A stretch of 64,000 nucleotides of DNA from Ancalomicrobiaceae bacterium (GTDB taxonomy: Bacteria > Pseudomonadota > Alphaproteobacteria > Rhizobiales > Ancalomicrobiaceae): contig JARLIT010000073.1 in NCBI GenBank assembly GCA_031291575.1, positions 32,645 through 96,644 of the forward strand, given 5' to 3'. Below the pieces are notes generated by a model, which saw only the letters and a list, made by a program, of their open reading frames with translations, had not been told where the DNA came from and made no database searches. Of the stretch, positions 38,171-47,709 are shown in pieces (position 1 is the first letter of the stretch; each line of letters begins with the position of its first letter). The translations under genes and the position numbers were made by a program.

Positions 38171-38716
38171 TTACAATTTGGTAAGGTTCTCCGGCGCCAC
38201 GCTCCCAGGTACTTCGCCTCGGCCAAGGCTTGCCTCACGGGCAGCGAGGATCACCTCGAGGCGGGCCTCCTCGTCGTCGGTCAGCGGGCGCTCAGCCCGG
38301 TTCGACGCACGGCGGCGGGCAACGAAAATCGCCACGGCACCGGCCAGGAGCGTTATCGGTCCGGCGAGCCAGAGTGCCAGATTGCCGAAGCTGAAACGCG
38401 GGCGCAGCAGCACGTATTCGCCATAGCGGGCGACGAGGTAGTCCTTGACCGCCGCATCCGTGTCGCCGGCCTTCAACCGGTCGCGCACCAGGAGGCGCAG
38501 GTCACGGGCGAGATCGGCATCGGAATCATCAATCGACTGGTTCTGGCAGACGAGGCAGCGCAACTCCGATGACAGCGCGCGCGCGCGGGCCTCGAGCACC
38601 GGATCCTTGAGGACCTCGTCGGGTTTGACGGCATAGGCCGGACTGAGTGCTGCGGCAGCCGTCAGCAGGAAAGCGAGAACCGCGGCGGCGAAGCGGGAGC
38701 GGAAAGGGGGGTGCAT
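38171..38716 (-). CDS. ccmH: Cytochrome c maturation protein CcmH (CycL)
   Basis: A 181-residue membrane-anchored thiol oxidoreductase that keeps apocytochrome c cysteines reduced for heme attachment. Signal peptide ([20 protein letters not shown]), then the redox motif [23 protein letters not shown] with Cys54 and Cys57, [15 protein letters not shown] and one C-terminal membrane helix ([24 protein letters not shown]). The start lies 5 bases after the ccmF stop with its ribosome site inside ccmF. Last gene of the ccmI-ccmE-ccmF-ccmH operon. Confidence 0.95.
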   Translation of the reverse strand: MHPPFRSRFAAAVLAFLLTAAAALSPAYAVKPDEVLKDPVLEARARALSSELRCLVCQNQSIDDSDADLARDLRLLVRDRLKAGDTDAAVKDYLVARYGEYVLLRPRFSFGNLALWLAGPITLLAGAVAIFVARRRASNRAERPLTDDEEARLEVILAAREASLGRGEVPGSVAPENLTKL

Positions 38717-38721
38717 CTGTC

Positions 38722-40746
38722 CTACTCCGCTGCCATCGGCGCAGCAGGCGCCGGCGGTCCACTGTCTTTCGGTCCACCGCCCTTGGAGACCGGCTTCCTG
38801 GCGGGCACGGGCGCGCCGATGCGCCGCCGCCGATCGAGAAGCGAGGCGAGGCCGCCGAGCGCCATGATCAGCGGCCCGAGCCAGATGAGGGTCACCAAGG
38901 GTTTCCAATACAGCCGCACGGCCGAGGCGCCGGTTTTGTCCGTCTCGCCGAGTGCGATGTAGAGTTGCGAGAAACCGAAGGTAGCGATCCCCGTCTGTGA
39001 CGTCGCCATGCGCCGCGTAGCAAACATCCGCCGCGACGGCTCAAGGTAGGTGACCAGCGCGCCGCCGCGGCGGATGGAGAGATGCGCCGCTTCTTCGGCG
39101 TAATTCTCACCCTTGCGCGGGATCATGCCGTCGAGCGCCACCTGGTAATCGCCGATCGTCACCACTTCACCCGGCTTCATGGCAAGGATGCGTTCCTCGT
39201 TCCATGAACTCTCGGAGACGATGCCGAGGACCGCCATGCCGATGCCGAAGTGGGCGAGCGTCATGCCCCAGGTCGCGCCGGGAAGTCCCCAAGCCCGCGA
39301 CAAGCTTTCGCCAAGCGGCGCGCGCAACAGCCGGATGCGCATCGCCCATTCGACGACGGCCCCAGCCATCACCCAGACGGCAAGACCGATGCCGAGGGCG
39401 GTCAGGAGCGCGCCCGTCGACGGCCACCAGATGGCGATGGTGACGATGGCGGCGAGCGCGAAGGCGAACCAGAGCCGTTCGGCGGCACCCAGAAGGTCGC
39501 CACGCTTCCAGGCCAGCATCGGCCCGAACGGAACCGCCGCCAGCAGTACGGCGATGAAGGCGCCAAAGACGAGATTGAAGTAGGGCGGTCCGACGGTGAT
39601 CTTGGCGCCGGTCGCCATCTCGTAGACGAGCGGATAGAGCGTGCCGACCAACACGATGGCGCAGCCGACGGTGAGGAACAGATTGTTGAAGACGAGCGCT
39701 CCCTCTCGGCTGATCGGCGCAAACAGTCCGCCGGGCTTCAGGCCAGGAGCGCGCCAGGCAAACAGCGTCAGTGAGCCGCCGATGAAGAGCACGAGGATGG
39801 CGAGGATGAAGACGCCGCGGGCCGGATCGGTGGCAAACGCGTGCACCGAGGTCAAGACGCCCGAGCGGACGAGGAACGTGCCGAGCAGAGAAAGCGAAAA
39901 GGTGAGGATGGCGAGAAGGATGGTCCAGATCTTCAGGGCGTCGCGCTTCTCCATGACGATCGCCGAATGCAACAGCGCGGTGCCGGCAAGCCACGGCATG
40001 AAGGACGCATTCTCGACTGGATCCCAGAACCACCAACCGCCCCAGCCAAGCGTGTAATAGGCCCAGTAGGATCCCATGGCGATGCCGAGCGTCAGGCAGA
40101 TCCAGGCAGCGAGCGACCAGGGCCTGACCCAGCGAGCCCAGGCGGCATCGATGCGGCCGTCAAGGAGGGCGGCGACCGCGAAGGAGAAGGCGATCGAGAA
40201 GCCGACGTAGCCGAGGTACAGGAGCGGCGGGTGGATGGCGAGGCCGATGTCCTGCAGCACGGGATTGAGGTCGTTGCCCTCAATCGGCGCCGGAGAGATC
40301 CGCGCGAACGGGTTCGACGTCGACAAAATGAAGAGATAGAAGGCACTGGCGATCCAAGCCTGCACGGCGAGCACGTTGGCCTTGAGACTTGCCGGCAGAT
40401 TGCCGCCGAAGAAGGCGACGAGGCCGCCGAACAGCGCGAGGATCGCCACCCAGAGCAACATCGAGCCTTCGTGGTTCCCCCAAACGCCGGTGATCTTGTA
40501 GAGGAGTGGCTTCAGCGAGTGGGAATTCTCCACCACGTTGACGACGGAAAAGTCCGACACGACGTGGGCATGAATGAGCGCCGCCGCAGTGATGGCGACA
40601 AACAGGAACTGCCCGAGCGCGCTCGGGCCGGCCGTCGCCATCAGGCGTGCATCGCCGCTGCGTGCGCCCCAAACGGGGAGCACCGACTGGACAAGCGCCA
40701 GCGCAAAGGCCAACACCAGCGCGAAATGCCCGATTTCAACGATCAT
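38722..40746 (-). CDS. ccmF: Heme lyase subunit CcmF (CycK)
   Basis: A 674-residue polytopic membrane protein, the core of the heme lyase that joins heme to apocytochrome c. The tryptophan-rich WWD motif [20 protein letters not shown] is complete, and periplasmic histidines flank it (for example [26 protein letters not shown]). About 15 membrane helices are visible. Length is normal. Upstream is ccmE with a 62-base gap and downstream ccmH with 5 bases, so the block is one operon. No ccmABCD or ccmG is in the window; those are commonly elsewhere in alphaproteobacteria. Confidence 0.96.
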   Translation of the reverse strand: MIVEIGHFALVLAFALALVQSVLPVWGARSGDARLMATAGPSALGQFLFVAITAAALIHAHVVSDFSVVNVVENSHSLKPLLYKITGVWGNHEGSMLLWVAILALFGGLVAFFGGNLPASLKANVLAVQAWIASAFYLFILSTSNPFARISPAPIEGNDLNPVLQDIGLAIHPPLLYLGYVGFSIAFSFAVAALLDGRIDAAWARWVRPWSLAAWICLTLGIAMGSYWAYYTLGWGGWWFWDPVENASFMPWLAGTALLHSAIVMEKRDALKIWTILLAILTFSLSLLGTFLVRSGVLTSVHAFATDPARGVFILAILVLFIGGSLTLFAWRAPGLKPGGLFAPISREGALVFNNLFLTVGCAIVLVGTLYPLVYEMATGAKITVGPPYFNLVFGAFIAVLLAAVPFGPMLAWKRGDLLGAAERLWFAFALAAIVTIAIWWPSTGALLTALGIGLAVWVMAGAVVEWAMRIRLLRAPLGESLSRAWGLPGATWGMTLAHFGIGMAVLGIVSESSWNEERILAMKPGEVVTIGDYQVALDGMIPRKGENYAEEAAHLSIRRGGALVTYLEPSRRMFATRRMATSQTGIATFGFSQLYIALGETDKTGASAVRLYWKPLVTLIWLGPLIMALGGLASLLDRRRRIGAPVPARKPVSKGGGPKDSGPPAPAAPMAAE

Positions 40747-40808
40747 CCGTCCTCCCGACTGCCCTCATCCGCCTGGCAGCACCGTTTGCCGCGGGCTTCC
40801 CGTCAGAC

Positions 40809-41255
40809 CTATTTCGGCGGCGTATCGCCCCGCCATTCGCCCGACTTCTTCAAGGCTTCGGCGACTTCCTTCGGCATATAGCGCTCGTCGTGCTTGGCCA
40901 AGACGGTGTCGGCCTGCAGCTTGCCGGAAGCGTCGAAGGCGCCCTCGGTGACAACGCCCTGCCCCTCGCGAAACAGGTCCGGCAGGATGCCGACGTAGGC
41001 GACGGGAACCGAGGCGACGCCGTCAGTCACCTCGAAAGCCACGTGCGCATTACCGCCGCGTTCGACGCTGCCCTCCCTCACCAGCCCGCCCAGGCGGATG
41101 CGGGTGCCGGGCTTCGGATGCTTGGCGACGATGTCGGAAGGCGAATTGAAGAATACGATCTTATCGGTGAGAGCATAGAGGACGAGCGCGCCAGCCGCGG
41201 CGATGACCAGCCCGGCGACGGCAATGAGGGTCAGGCGTCGCTGTTTGCGCGTCAT
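40809..41255 (-). CDS. ccmE: Heme chaperone CcmE (CycJ)
   Basis: A 148-residue periplasmic heme chaperone with an N-terminal membrane anchor ([22 protein letters not shown]). The heme-binding His122 and Tyr126 are in [10 protein letters not shown], and [16 protein letters not shown] and [16 protein letters not shown] are family blocks of the OB-fold. It receives heme from CcmC and delivers it to CcmF. The gene sits between ccmI (49-base gap) and ccmF on the same strand. Confidence 0.96.
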   Translation of the reverse strand: MTRKQRRLTLIAVAGLVIAAAGALVLYALTDKIVFFNSPSDIVAKHPKPGTRIRLGGLVREGSVERGGNAHVAFEVTDGVASVPVAYVGILPDLFREGQGVVTEGAFDASGKLQADTVLAKHDERYMPKEVAEALKKSGEWRGDTPPK

Positions 41256-41304
41256 CGGCCGGATCCGGTTGCAGCGGCCAACGGCAGGGTCACGATTTCA
41301 GACG

Positions 41305-42483
41305 TCATCGGGCGGCTCCGAGCTCGTTGAGGATGGCGTCGAAGGCCGTCAGCGCGGCCTGATCCTGAGCGAACGCTGCATGCGCTTTTTCAATCGCGGC
41401 CTTGGCGGCGTCCTTGCGACCGAGCACCAGATAGGACCGGACGAGCTTGCCCCAGTCTTCGGCCGTACCGCCGTCCTTGTCGAGGCGTTCGGCCAGCCGC
41501 GTCACCATGCCTTCGATCATGTTTTGCGAATCGGGCGACGGAGTGGCATCGCCGGAGGGTGCCGGCCCGGGCGCAACGGTTGGCGCAGTCTCGTCAGCTG
41601 TCGGCTTTGTGTCGGTGCCTGGAGATGACGGATTGGCGGGGGATGCCGGGTTGGCTGCCTGGGCGATTGCGGCCTCAACGCCTGCGAGCTGCCGCTTGGC
41701 CGCATAGAGCCACGGATCGCCCGGCTTGCCGTCGGCGACGAGTGCTTTCCAGGCCGCAGCGGATTCGGCCAAATGCCCGTCCTGCGACAGCGCGAGTGCG
41801 AGGTACATGCGGGCGAGCGGGAAAGCCGGTTCGATCCGTAGCGCCGCCTCGAAGGCGGCCTTCGCCTCAGGCGTCACCCGGCCGTTTGCGGTCGTCATCA
41901 GCGCCTGTCCGAGCCCGATCTCGCGCGGCAGGCTCGGACCACCGAGCCGGATCGCATTGGCAAAGGCCTTGGCCGCGTCATCGAGGCGGCCGATGCGGAA
42001 ATAGATCGGGCCGGCGATATCCCAGCCGCGCACGTCGTCGGGGTTCTTGGCGAGCTGGGCATCGAGCATGGCGATGAGCGCCTCCGGCGAGCGCTCATCG
42101 AGCGCCTCCACCTTGCGGTCAGCCAATGGCTGGTCCGGCAGGCTCGGATTGCCGAACTTCGAATAGAGCCCGAGTGCCGCGGCGGGAATGAGCACGATGG
42201 CCGCGACCGTCGCAATGTTCCGACTTCTGCCACCGAGCGTGGCGGCCGGCGTCGCGGCCTGATCTGCCCGGATCAGCCGGCGAGCGATCTCGATGCGGGC
42301 TGCCTCGGCCTCGCGCTCGCCGATCACGCCGCGGTCACGGTCGCGCCCGACCTCGTCCAGTTGGTCGGCATAGACACGGATCTCCTCGCCGGACGTCGCC
42401 CGCGCGCGCGCCCGATTGAGGGGAACGATGACGATGAGCGCGGCCGCCGCCGTCATCACTGCAAAGACGATCCAAAGCACCAT
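41305..42483 (-). CDS. ccmI: Cytochrome c maturation protein CcmI (CycH)
   Basis: A 392-residue apocytochrome c chaperone. MVLWIVFAVMTAAAALIVIVPLNRAR is a first membrane helix, followed by a Leu/Arg-rich cytoplasmic segment (YADQLDEVGRDRDRGVIGEREAEAARIEIARRLI), a second helix (VAAIVLIPAAALGLYSKFG) and a periplasmic TPR domain (GWDIAGPIYFRIGRLDDAAKAFANAIRL; PLARMYLALALSQDGHLAESAAAWKAL). A Pro/Ser/Thr-rich linker near residues 285-330 separates a C-terminal helical tail. It is first in the operon; the promoter should lie just beyond 42483. Confidence 0.92.
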   Translation of the reverse strand: MVLWIVFAVMTAAAALIVIVPLNRARARATSGEEIRVYADQLDEVGRDRDRGVIGEREAEAARIEIARRLIRADQAATPAATLGGRSRNIATVAAIVLIPAAALGLYSKFGNPSLPDQPLADRKVEALDERSPEALIAMLDAQLAKNPDDVRGWDIAGPIYFRIGRLDDAAKAFANAIRLGGPSLPREIGLGQALMTTANGRVTPEAKAAFEAALRIEPAFPLARMYLALALSQDGHLAESAAAWKALVADGKPGDPWLYAAKRQLAGVEAAIAQAANPASPANPSSPGTDTKPTADETAPTVAPGPAPSGDATPSPDSQNMIEGMVTRLAERLDKDGGTAEDWGKLVRSYLVLGRKDAAKAAIEKAHAAFAQDQAALTAFDAILNELGAAR

Positions 42484-42844
42484 TCTGCCCGTGTTCCCTG
42501 CGTGCCCACTCGGCATTCCACCAACGTCGGCGACGCTCTGCTGAAAGCAAGACATGCAGAACCGCCGCGTGAATCGCTCTAACTATTTGTCATCACGCAC
42601 ATTTTTCCAAAGACGACAGCCGCCCTTCGGTCGCATGTCCAACTTGCGGCGATTGGCAGTCGCCGCGACGCACGAAAACGGGTGCCCGAGGCCAGAAAGC
42701 CTCGGGCACCCCGCTCTAGCATTATTTCGGTCGGATACGGAATGGGTCTTAGGCAGAAGCCAAGTGAGCCGAGCGCTCGCCTGCAGGACCGGGACATGCC
42801 CGGGCGAGGAGACTGCCGATCGGACCAAAAGGACGCGGGCAGGC
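42484..42844. other. Intergenic region upstream of ccmI
   Basis: A 361-base gap between ccmI and the helical hypothetical gene, both on the minus strand. It contains the strong hairpin listed separately at 42680-42711 and, next to ccmI, an AT-rich patch (42578-42612, including TAACTATTTGTCATCACG) that probably holds the ccm promoter. No coding sequence or RNA is apparent. Confidence 0.45.
42680..42711 (-). terminator. Strong intrinsic terminator after the helical hypothetical gene
   Basis: GGGTGCCCGAGGC (42680-42692) and GCCTCGGGCACCC (42699-42711) form a perfect 13-base-pair stem with loop CAGAAA (plus-strand reading), followed on the minus strand by CGTTTTCG. It separates the 42845-44266 gene from the ccm operon. 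Confidence 0.75.
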
Positions 42845-44266
42845 TCAGCCAGCCGCGCGGCCCATCTGCTTGCCGGTTGCGAGATCGCGACTCTTCTTCA
42901 GGAGCTGGCTGTATTCCTCGCCGAACACGATCGCTGAAATGCGGATGGCCCCGTCGACGGCGGCGATCAGATTGGTGCGGTCGGTGCCCTGCCTCGACTT
43001 CAGGTCTGACAGGAGTTTTGCCGTCATCACTTCGAGCGACTGTTCGACCTGCCGCTTCTGCCGGTTGACCAGCTCGTTCAGAGCGAGGCTGTCGAGAGCA
43101 TTTCGCGCTTCCCAGAGGAGCCGGATGCCGAACTCGGCGTCTTCGAGCGCATCGGTATCGAACTGACCGGATCCGGCATGCTGGGCATCGACGCGCAAAG
43201 AGCGCCTGAGCATACCCGAGACCGGCTCGATCTCCCTGCCGATCCGTTCCGACATCGTCCGCCGGGCGGCGCCGAGGCGCTTGTGCCAAGCCGGCACTTC
43301 GGAGGGGCTCACCACCAGATCGAGCTGGCGGACGAGATCGCGGTAGCTGCGCAGATCTTCGAGCGCGGCCATCCGGCCCGGCCGATCGGCGAGATGCGCC
43401 TCGGCACGGCCGACCCACAGATCGACTTCCGACAGGACGGCATCGATAATGCGTCCAGAGAAGCTCTGGTGCACGATGCGCGGATCGGACGTATTGGCCA
43501 TCCGAACGGCGAAATCGGCCACGGCCGCGGCGGAGTTGGCCCGCGACAGCATCAGCGTGGCGATGTAATGCGCGTCGAGCTGCGACTCGTCGATCGCCTT
43601 CTTGACTTTGATGATGTCGCCGAGCGACGGGGCGTCGTTATTGTCGGCGAGCGTGATGGTCTTCGGCAGCTGGCTCAGCATGCCGGCGATCTTCGCCTCG
43701 TTCTGGAAGATGTAGAGGAGGTCGCCGAGATCCTGGAGTACTAATTCGCTACCGAGATGAAAGGCGAGACGCGCCTGTCCCTTAGGATTTGCCTTGGTGT
43801 CGGCGAGCAGGCCGATCAGGCGTGGCGCCAATGTCCGCCGGAGTCTTGCCCCGGCAGCATGCGGATCGGCAACGTCCTCTCGACAGGCCGCATCGACCTC
43901 GGCCGTCGCGATGTCACGATTGAGCCAAGTCCAGATGGCGGCCAGCGAACCGCGATAGATCCGAGCCGGAACTTTTGTCGGCAAGGCCACGTCTAGCAGG
44001 AATGGTTCGGCCGGCGCGAAGAAGGCGGCACGCACCAGTTCACCGCGGCTGGCAGCGGGCACCAGTCGCGCCACCAGCGCCTGCTCGACGGCAGCCTGGT
44101 CGGCGGAAAACTGACCAATGGCCTTCAGGATTGCTTCGGTCGGGCTCGTCGCCTCGCCGCGGTCCCGCGCTTTCTGCATCGAACGCAGAAGCATGGCACG
44201 CGCAGCAGGTGACAGTGCCTCGATATAGGCACGAACCTTGTCATTCAGGACGCCGGGGTCGGGCAT
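42845..44266 (-). CDS. Conserved-looking helical protein of unknown function
   Basis: About 473 residues from the ATG at 44266 (a GTG seven codons upstream is possible). I do not recognise a domain. The sequence is soluble, rich in Ala, Leu, Arg and Glu, with long predicted helices and no signal peptide or membrane segment. Visible landmarks are ARAMLLRSMQKARDRGE near the N-terminus, RLIGLLADTKANPKGQARLAFHLGSELVLQDLGDLLYIFQNEAKI in the middle and LLWEARNALDSLALNELVNRQKRQVEQSLEVMTAKLLSDLKSRQG near the C-terminus. Coding character is convincing and it has its own terminator. It may be an alphaproteobacterial scaffold or cell-cycle protein; that is only a guess. Confidence 0.8.
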   Translation of the reverse strand: MPDPGVLNDKVRAYIEALSPAARAMLLRSMQKARDRGEATSPTEAILKAIGQFSADQAAVEQALVARLVPAASRGELVRAAFFAPAEPFLLDVALPTKVPARIYRGSLAAIWTWLNRDIATAEVDAACREDVADPHAAGARLRRTLAPRLIGLLADTKANPKGQARLAFHLGSELVLQDLGDLLYIFQNEAKIAGMLSQLPKTITLADNNDAPSLGDIIKVKKAIDESQLDAHYIATLMLSRANSAAAVADFAVRMANTSDPRIVHQSFSGRIIDAVLSEVDLWVGRAEAHLADRPGRMAALEDLRSYRDLVRQLDLVVSPSEVPAWHKRLGAARRTMSERIGREIEPVSGMLRRSLRVDAQHAGSGQFDTDALEDAEFGIRLLWEARNALDSLALNELVNRQKRQVEQSLEVMTAKLLSDLKSRQGTDRTNLIAAVDGAIRISAIVFGEEYSQLLKKSRDLATGKQMGRAAG

Positions 44267-44374
44267 CGGCACTCGCCCTTCACTCACACCACATACAACT
44301 GACGAACAGTATGCAGCCCCGGTGTTAAAATTCTCCTGACCTTTTGACAGGAGCCTGCCCTGGCGGCAGACAGC

Positions 44375-44839
44375 TCAGCTGAGCGGCCGCCAAGAGCCGT
44401 CGGGCTGGCGGCAAGCCGTGGCATGCGACTGGGCCGGCTGCCGGTCGCTGACGTAGACCCGATCGCTGAAGTCGCGGCAGACATAGTTGTTGACCGAATA
44501 GGACGGTCCGGGGGTCACCTGACCGTGGTGATCGTTGGCGGGATTGCGCCACTCGCGCGCCACACCGGGTTGACCGGTCTCGAGCGCGTCGAACTCGGCC
44601 TCGGCCGTCAGAGTCCGATCGCGCTCATCGAGTTCACGCCCAATCTCGCTGCCGAGAAGCGCGCCAAACAGTGCCCCCGCGCCGGTCGTCAAGATCTTGC
44701 CTGTTCCGGTGCCGAACTGGCTGCCGACGAGGCCGCCGGTAAGACCGCCGGCGAGCGTGCCGGCGTCCTGCTTCGGTGCACCGGGGGTGCAGCCGACGAG
44801 GCCGATAAGGGCAAGAACAATCACCGGATTGAATTTCAT
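44375..44839 (-). CDS. Glycine-zipper outer membrane lipoprotein (RT0821/Lpp0805-type surface protein)
   Basis: A 154-residue lipoprotein. Signal and lipobox: KFNPVIVLALIGLVGC with acylated Cys17. A glycine-zipper segment follows (GTLAGGLTGGLVGSQFGTGTGKILTTGAGALFGALLGSEIGREL), as in 17-kDa antigen-type surface proteins, then a C-terminal domain with two or three Cys (YVCRDFSDRVYV, ATACRQPDGSWRPL) seen in RT0821/Lpp0805 family members. GGAAGCGAG lies before the start. A GTTCAG direct repeat about 190 bases upstream suggests control by the nearby two-component system. Confidence 0.85.
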   Translation of the reverse strand: MKFNPVIVLALIGLVGCTPGAPKQDAGTLAGGLTGGLVGSQFGTGTGKILTTGAGALFGALLGSEIGRELDERDRTLTAEAEFDALETGQPGVAREWRNPANDHHGQVTPGPSYSVNNYVCRDFSDRVYVSDRQPAQSHATACRQPDGSWRPLS

Positions 44840-45188
44840 GACTCGCTTCCGCCGACGGTCGGCTTGGACTGCATCGCGCCGCCGAGCCGGACCGTTTGGA
44901 TAGACCAACGATGACTTTCGTTTGGGCACGGCTGCCCGAAGCGCGGGGCGACCTGAAACGGGTAGCCGTCCAGCGCCAGGCGAGCAGACGACGACGCCCC
45001 TCGCGGCCCGACTATCGGGATGGCGTCTGAACACCGCCTGAACGTGGCAGAAATGAGCCGATGGCGGCAGCGATTGCCCCGGTCCTAACTGCCCGCTCCG
45101 GCTGGAGTCGATGTCCTACTATTAAGCAATTGACATAAAACGGTATTTTCCGATCGACATGCCCGTGCATTGCAGCAACACGAGATCG
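44840..45188. other. Intergenic region upstream of the lipoprotein gene
   Basis: A 349-base region between the kinase stop and the lipoprotein start, both on the minus strand. It holds the candidate response-regulator box at 45027-45043 and an AT-rich patch at 45120-45155. No gene or RNA is recognised. Confidence 0.45.
45027..45043 (-). promoter_or_regulatory. Tandem GTTCAG box, candidate OmpR-family binding site
   Basis: On the minus strand GTTCAG-GCGGT-GTTCAG: two identical hexamers with starts 11 bases apart, the spacing used by OmpR/PhoB-family dimers. A related three-copy array lies before the PepSY-regulator-kinase operon, pointing to that regulator. Confidence 0.5.
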
Positions 45189-46565
45189 TCATAGCGCCGG
45201 CAAGGTCAGTTCGCACCGGAGGCCGCCGATCGGCGCGTCGACCAGTTGAAAGCGGCCGCCATAGAGCGTCGCGAGTTCGCTGACGATCGACAGGCCGAGC
45301 CCGGTCCCGGGAACCGTCTCGTCGAGCCGCTTGCCTCGCTTCAGCGCCTCTACGCGTTTCTCCGGACTGAGGCCCGGGCCGTCGTCATCGACGACGATGG
45401 TGAGGAACCGGCGCTCCTCCGGCCGGGCTGCCGGATCGAGCCAGGCGGCAACCACCACGTGGCCTCGGCACCATTTGCAGGCATTGTCCATCAGATTGCC
45501 GAGGATCTCTTCGAGATCCTGGGTTTCGCCGCGGAACCGCAGCGTGTCGCGGATCTCGACTTCGACCACGACGCTGCGTCCCTCGTGGATCTTGCGCATG
45601 GCCCGAGCCAGGCGCTCGACGACCGGACCGACATCGCTGACGACGCCGATGACGCGGCGCTGCGCCGCCATGCGGGCGCGCTCCAGGTGATTATCGATGT
45701 ATTCGCGCATCAGCGCCGACTGCTCGGCAATGCGGGCCGCGAATGGTGCATCGGAAGCCCGCGCCTCGTTGGTGATGACGGAGAGCGGCGTCTTCAGCGC
45801 GTGAGCGAGATTACCGACGTGGGTCCGCGCCCGCTCCATTGTTTCGCGATTGGCCTCGATCAGCGCATTCATCTCAACCGCCAAAGGGGCCAGTTCGAGG
45901 GGAAAGTCCCCTTCGAGCCGCTCGGAATTGCCGGCACGGATGGCAAATAGCGATTCGCGGATGCGCTCGATCGGCGAGAGGCCGATCTTCACCTGGAAAT
46001 AGGTGGTGATGACAAGGCCAACGCCCACAAGGGCGAGCACAAGAGCGGTGCGAGTGGAAAAGGACGTGACATCGTCGTTGAGTTCCCCGGCATTGCCGGC
46101 AACCGCGAGTCGGTAGGACGTCGTACCGTCGAAGGAGATCTCGCGTTCGAGGACCCGCAGGTCCTGGTTGTCCGGACCCTGGACATAGGCTTTGGCGATT
46201 CGATCGGTACCGGCTTGGGCCCCGAGATCGCTTGGGAACGACAGCACTTCGCCGACCAGCGACTTTGATGAGGCGATCGCCTTGCCGTCGGAAGCTTGCC
46301 GTACGACCCAGTACCAACCCGATTGCGGCAGCTGAAACCGCGGCTCGCCGACATTCGCCAGCTCCTTGCCGCCCGTCCCCAGTTCCGGCTGGGTCGACAG
46401 AGCGCCGATCAGCGTCTTCATGTAGACCGCAAGGCGTTCGTCGAACGACCGCTCGACCGAGCCGCGGTAGACCGCGATCAGTACCGACCCGGTGGCGGCG
46501 AGCGATAGGGCGCTCCAGATCGCCGCCAGCACGAATAGGCGAAGGGCAAGCGAACTAGCCTGCAT
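45189..46565 (-). CDS. PhoQ/FeuQ-like sensor histidine kinase
   Basis: A 458-residue kinase with an N-terminal membrane helix (LRLFVLAAIWSALSLAATGSVLIAVY), a periplasmic domain of about 140 residues, a second helix (ALVLALVGVGLVITTYFQV), a HAMP-like linker, an H-box of PhoQ type (THVGNLAHALKTPLSVITNEA) and a HATPase domain (EEILGNLMDNACKWC; DDDGPGLSPEKRVEALKRGKRLDETVPGTGLGLSIV). The long F/G box insertion is typical of PhoQ-like kinases. It overlaps the regulator gene by 11 bases. The order small PepSY-like secreted protein, regulator, kinase recalls the rhizobial FeuN-FeuP-FeuQ system, which senses the envelope; that orthology is tentative. Confidence 0.88.
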   Translation of the reverse strand: MQASSLALRLFVLAAIWSALSLAATGSVLIAVYRGSVERSFDERLAVYMKTLIGALSTQPELGTGGKELANVGEPRFQLPQSGWYWVVRQASDGKAIASSKSLVGEVLSFPSDLGAQAGTDRIAKAYVQGPDNQDLRVLEREISFDGTTSYRLAVAGNAGELNDDVTSFSTRTALVLALVGVGLVITTYFQVKIGLSPIERIRESLFAIRAGNSERLEGDFPLELAPLAVEMNALIEANRETMERARTHVGNLAHALKTPLSVITNEARASDAPFAARIAEQSALMREYIDNHLERARMAAQRRVIGVVSDVGPVVERLARAMRKIHEGRSVVVEVEIRDTLRFRGETQDLEEILGNLMDNACKWCRGHVVVAAWLDPAARPEERRFLTIVVDDDGPGLSPEKRVEALKRGKRLDETVPGTGLGLSIVSELATLYGGRFQLVDAPIGGLRCELTLPAL

Positions 46566-47226
46566 TGCTGGTCACGCCGACCGTATAGCCGAGCCCGCGG
46601 ATGGTCTGGATGATGTCGACGCCGAGCTTCTTCCTGACGCGACCGATAAAGACCTCGATCGTATTGGAATCGCGATCGAAATCCTGATCGTAGAGATGTT
46701 CGACCAGCTCCGTGCGCGACACCACCCGACCCTGATGCAGCATCAGATAGGAGATCAGGCGGAATTCGTGCGAGGTCAGTTTGATCAGGTGCCCCTCGAC
46801 GGTGACCCGTCCGGCGCGCGTGTCGAGCGTCACCGGTCCGCACTCGATTTCGTTGGAGGCATGCCCGGCCGAACGGCGCACCAGCGCACGCAGCCGCGCC
46901 AGAACCTCCTCCATATGGAAGGGTTTGGCCACATAATCGTCGGCGCCGGCGTCGATGCCCGCCACCTTGTCGCTCCAGCGGTCGCGGGCGGTCAACAACA
47001 GGACCGGCATCTTGCGCCCGTCCTTGCGCCATTGTTCCAGGACCGAAAGGCCATCCATCTTCGGCAAGCCGATGTCGAGCACGACGGCGTCATAGGGCTC
47101 GGTATCGCCCAGGAAGTGCCCCTCCTCGCCGTCTCGTGCCGTATCGACGGCGTAGCCAGCGTCCTTCAACGCCTCGACCAGTTGATTGTTGAGATTGGGA
47201 TCGTCCTCGATCACAAGCAGTCGCAC
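46555..47226 (-). CDS. PhoP/FeuP-like response regulator
   Basis: A 223-residue OmpR-family regulator. Receiver: MRLLVIEDDPNLNNQLVEAL, phospho-acceptor Asp51 in AVVLDIGLPKMDG, Lys in YVAKPFHMEEVLARLRALVRRS. DNA-binding domain: LTSHEFRLISYLMLHQGRVVSRTELVEHLYDQDFDRDSNTIEVFIGRVRKKLGVDIIQTIRGLGYTV. It starts at a GTG with a very strong GGGGGAGGAG site, and lies 47 bases after the PepSY gene. Candidate sites are the GTTCAG repeats before its own operon and before the lipoprotein gene. Confidence 0.92.
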   Translation of the reverse strand: MRLLVIEDDPNLNNQLVEALKDAGYAVDTARDGEEGHFLGDTEPYDAVVLDIGLPKMDGLSVLEQWRKDGRKMPVLLLTARDRWSDKVAGIDAGADDYVAKPFHMEEVLARLRALVRRSAGHASNEIECGPVTLDTRAGRVTVEGHLIKLTSHEFRLISYLMLHQGRVVSRTELVEHLYDQDFDRDSNTIEVFIGRVRKKLGVDIIQTIRGLGYTVGVTSNAG

Positions 47227-47273
47227 CGCGCTCCTCCCCCGAGAAATGACATGGCCGGACAAGTGACTGAAAA

Positions 47274-47639
47274 TCACTTGCCACCGTATATCATTTCTCC
47301 GGAACTCGCATCGAGCGCAACGCGCTTCACCATACCATCCGACGACAGAACCGTGACGACATAGGCAAGCTTGCCGTTGGTGTTGCACAGATCGGCCTTG
47401 ACGATGTCGCCGGAAATGCGCCGCTTGACGTCGGCGAAGCGTAGAACGCGACCGCCGGCCACTGCATCCTGCGCTGCAGCTGAAGTCAGACATGCCGCCG
47501 GGGCATCGGTGGCGCCGATGGAGCGGGCGACGATCGGCGCCGGCTGGGCAATCGGCAACGCCGTCTGCGCCGAAGCGGCCGTCAGCTGCACCGCAACGGG
47601 CAGCAGGGCAGTCAGAACATAAGATGCAATTCGGCTCAT
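47274..47639 (-). CDS. Small secreted PepSY-like protein (FeuN-like position)
   Basis: A 121-residue exported protein. The signal peptide (SRIASYVLTALLPVAVQLTAASA) ends near residue 24. The remainder has two Cys (AACLTSAAAQ and ADLCNTNG, a possible disulfide) and a PepSY-like strand pattern GDIVKADLCNTNGKLAYVVTVLSSDGMVKRVALDASSGEMI. PepSY proteins beside PhoPQ-like systems often inhibit the kinase in the periplasm, which matches the role described for rhizobial FeuN. It is the first gene of the operon and has GTTCA-type repeats 25-52 bases upstream. Confidence 0.82.
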   Translation of the reverse strand: MSRIASYVLTALLPVAVQLTAASAQTALPIAQPAPIVARSIGATDAPAACLTSAAAQDAVAGGRVLRFADVKRRISGDIVKADLCNTNGKLAYVVTVLSSDGMVKRVALDASSGEMIYGGK

Positions 47640-47663
47640 GACAGCACTGTCGCAGAGAGCCGA

Positions 47664-47692
47664 TGAACCAGACATGAATACAACGCTGAACG
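47664..47692 (-). promoter_or_regulatory. GTTCA repeat array upstream of the PepSY operon
   Basis: On the minus strand the hexamers GTTCAG, ATTCAT and GTTCAT follow each other with starts 12 and 11 bases apart. Same motif and orientation as at 45027-45043. This fits autoregulation by the operon's OmpR-family protein. Confidence 0.5.
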
Positions 47693-47709
47693 CCTCCGCT
47701 CCGGACGAT

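Noticed and set aside
42579..43418. 279-codon minus-strand frame overlapping the helical hypothetical gene
   Set aside because: It runs through the strong terminator hairpin and has Arg/Pro-rich shadow composition.
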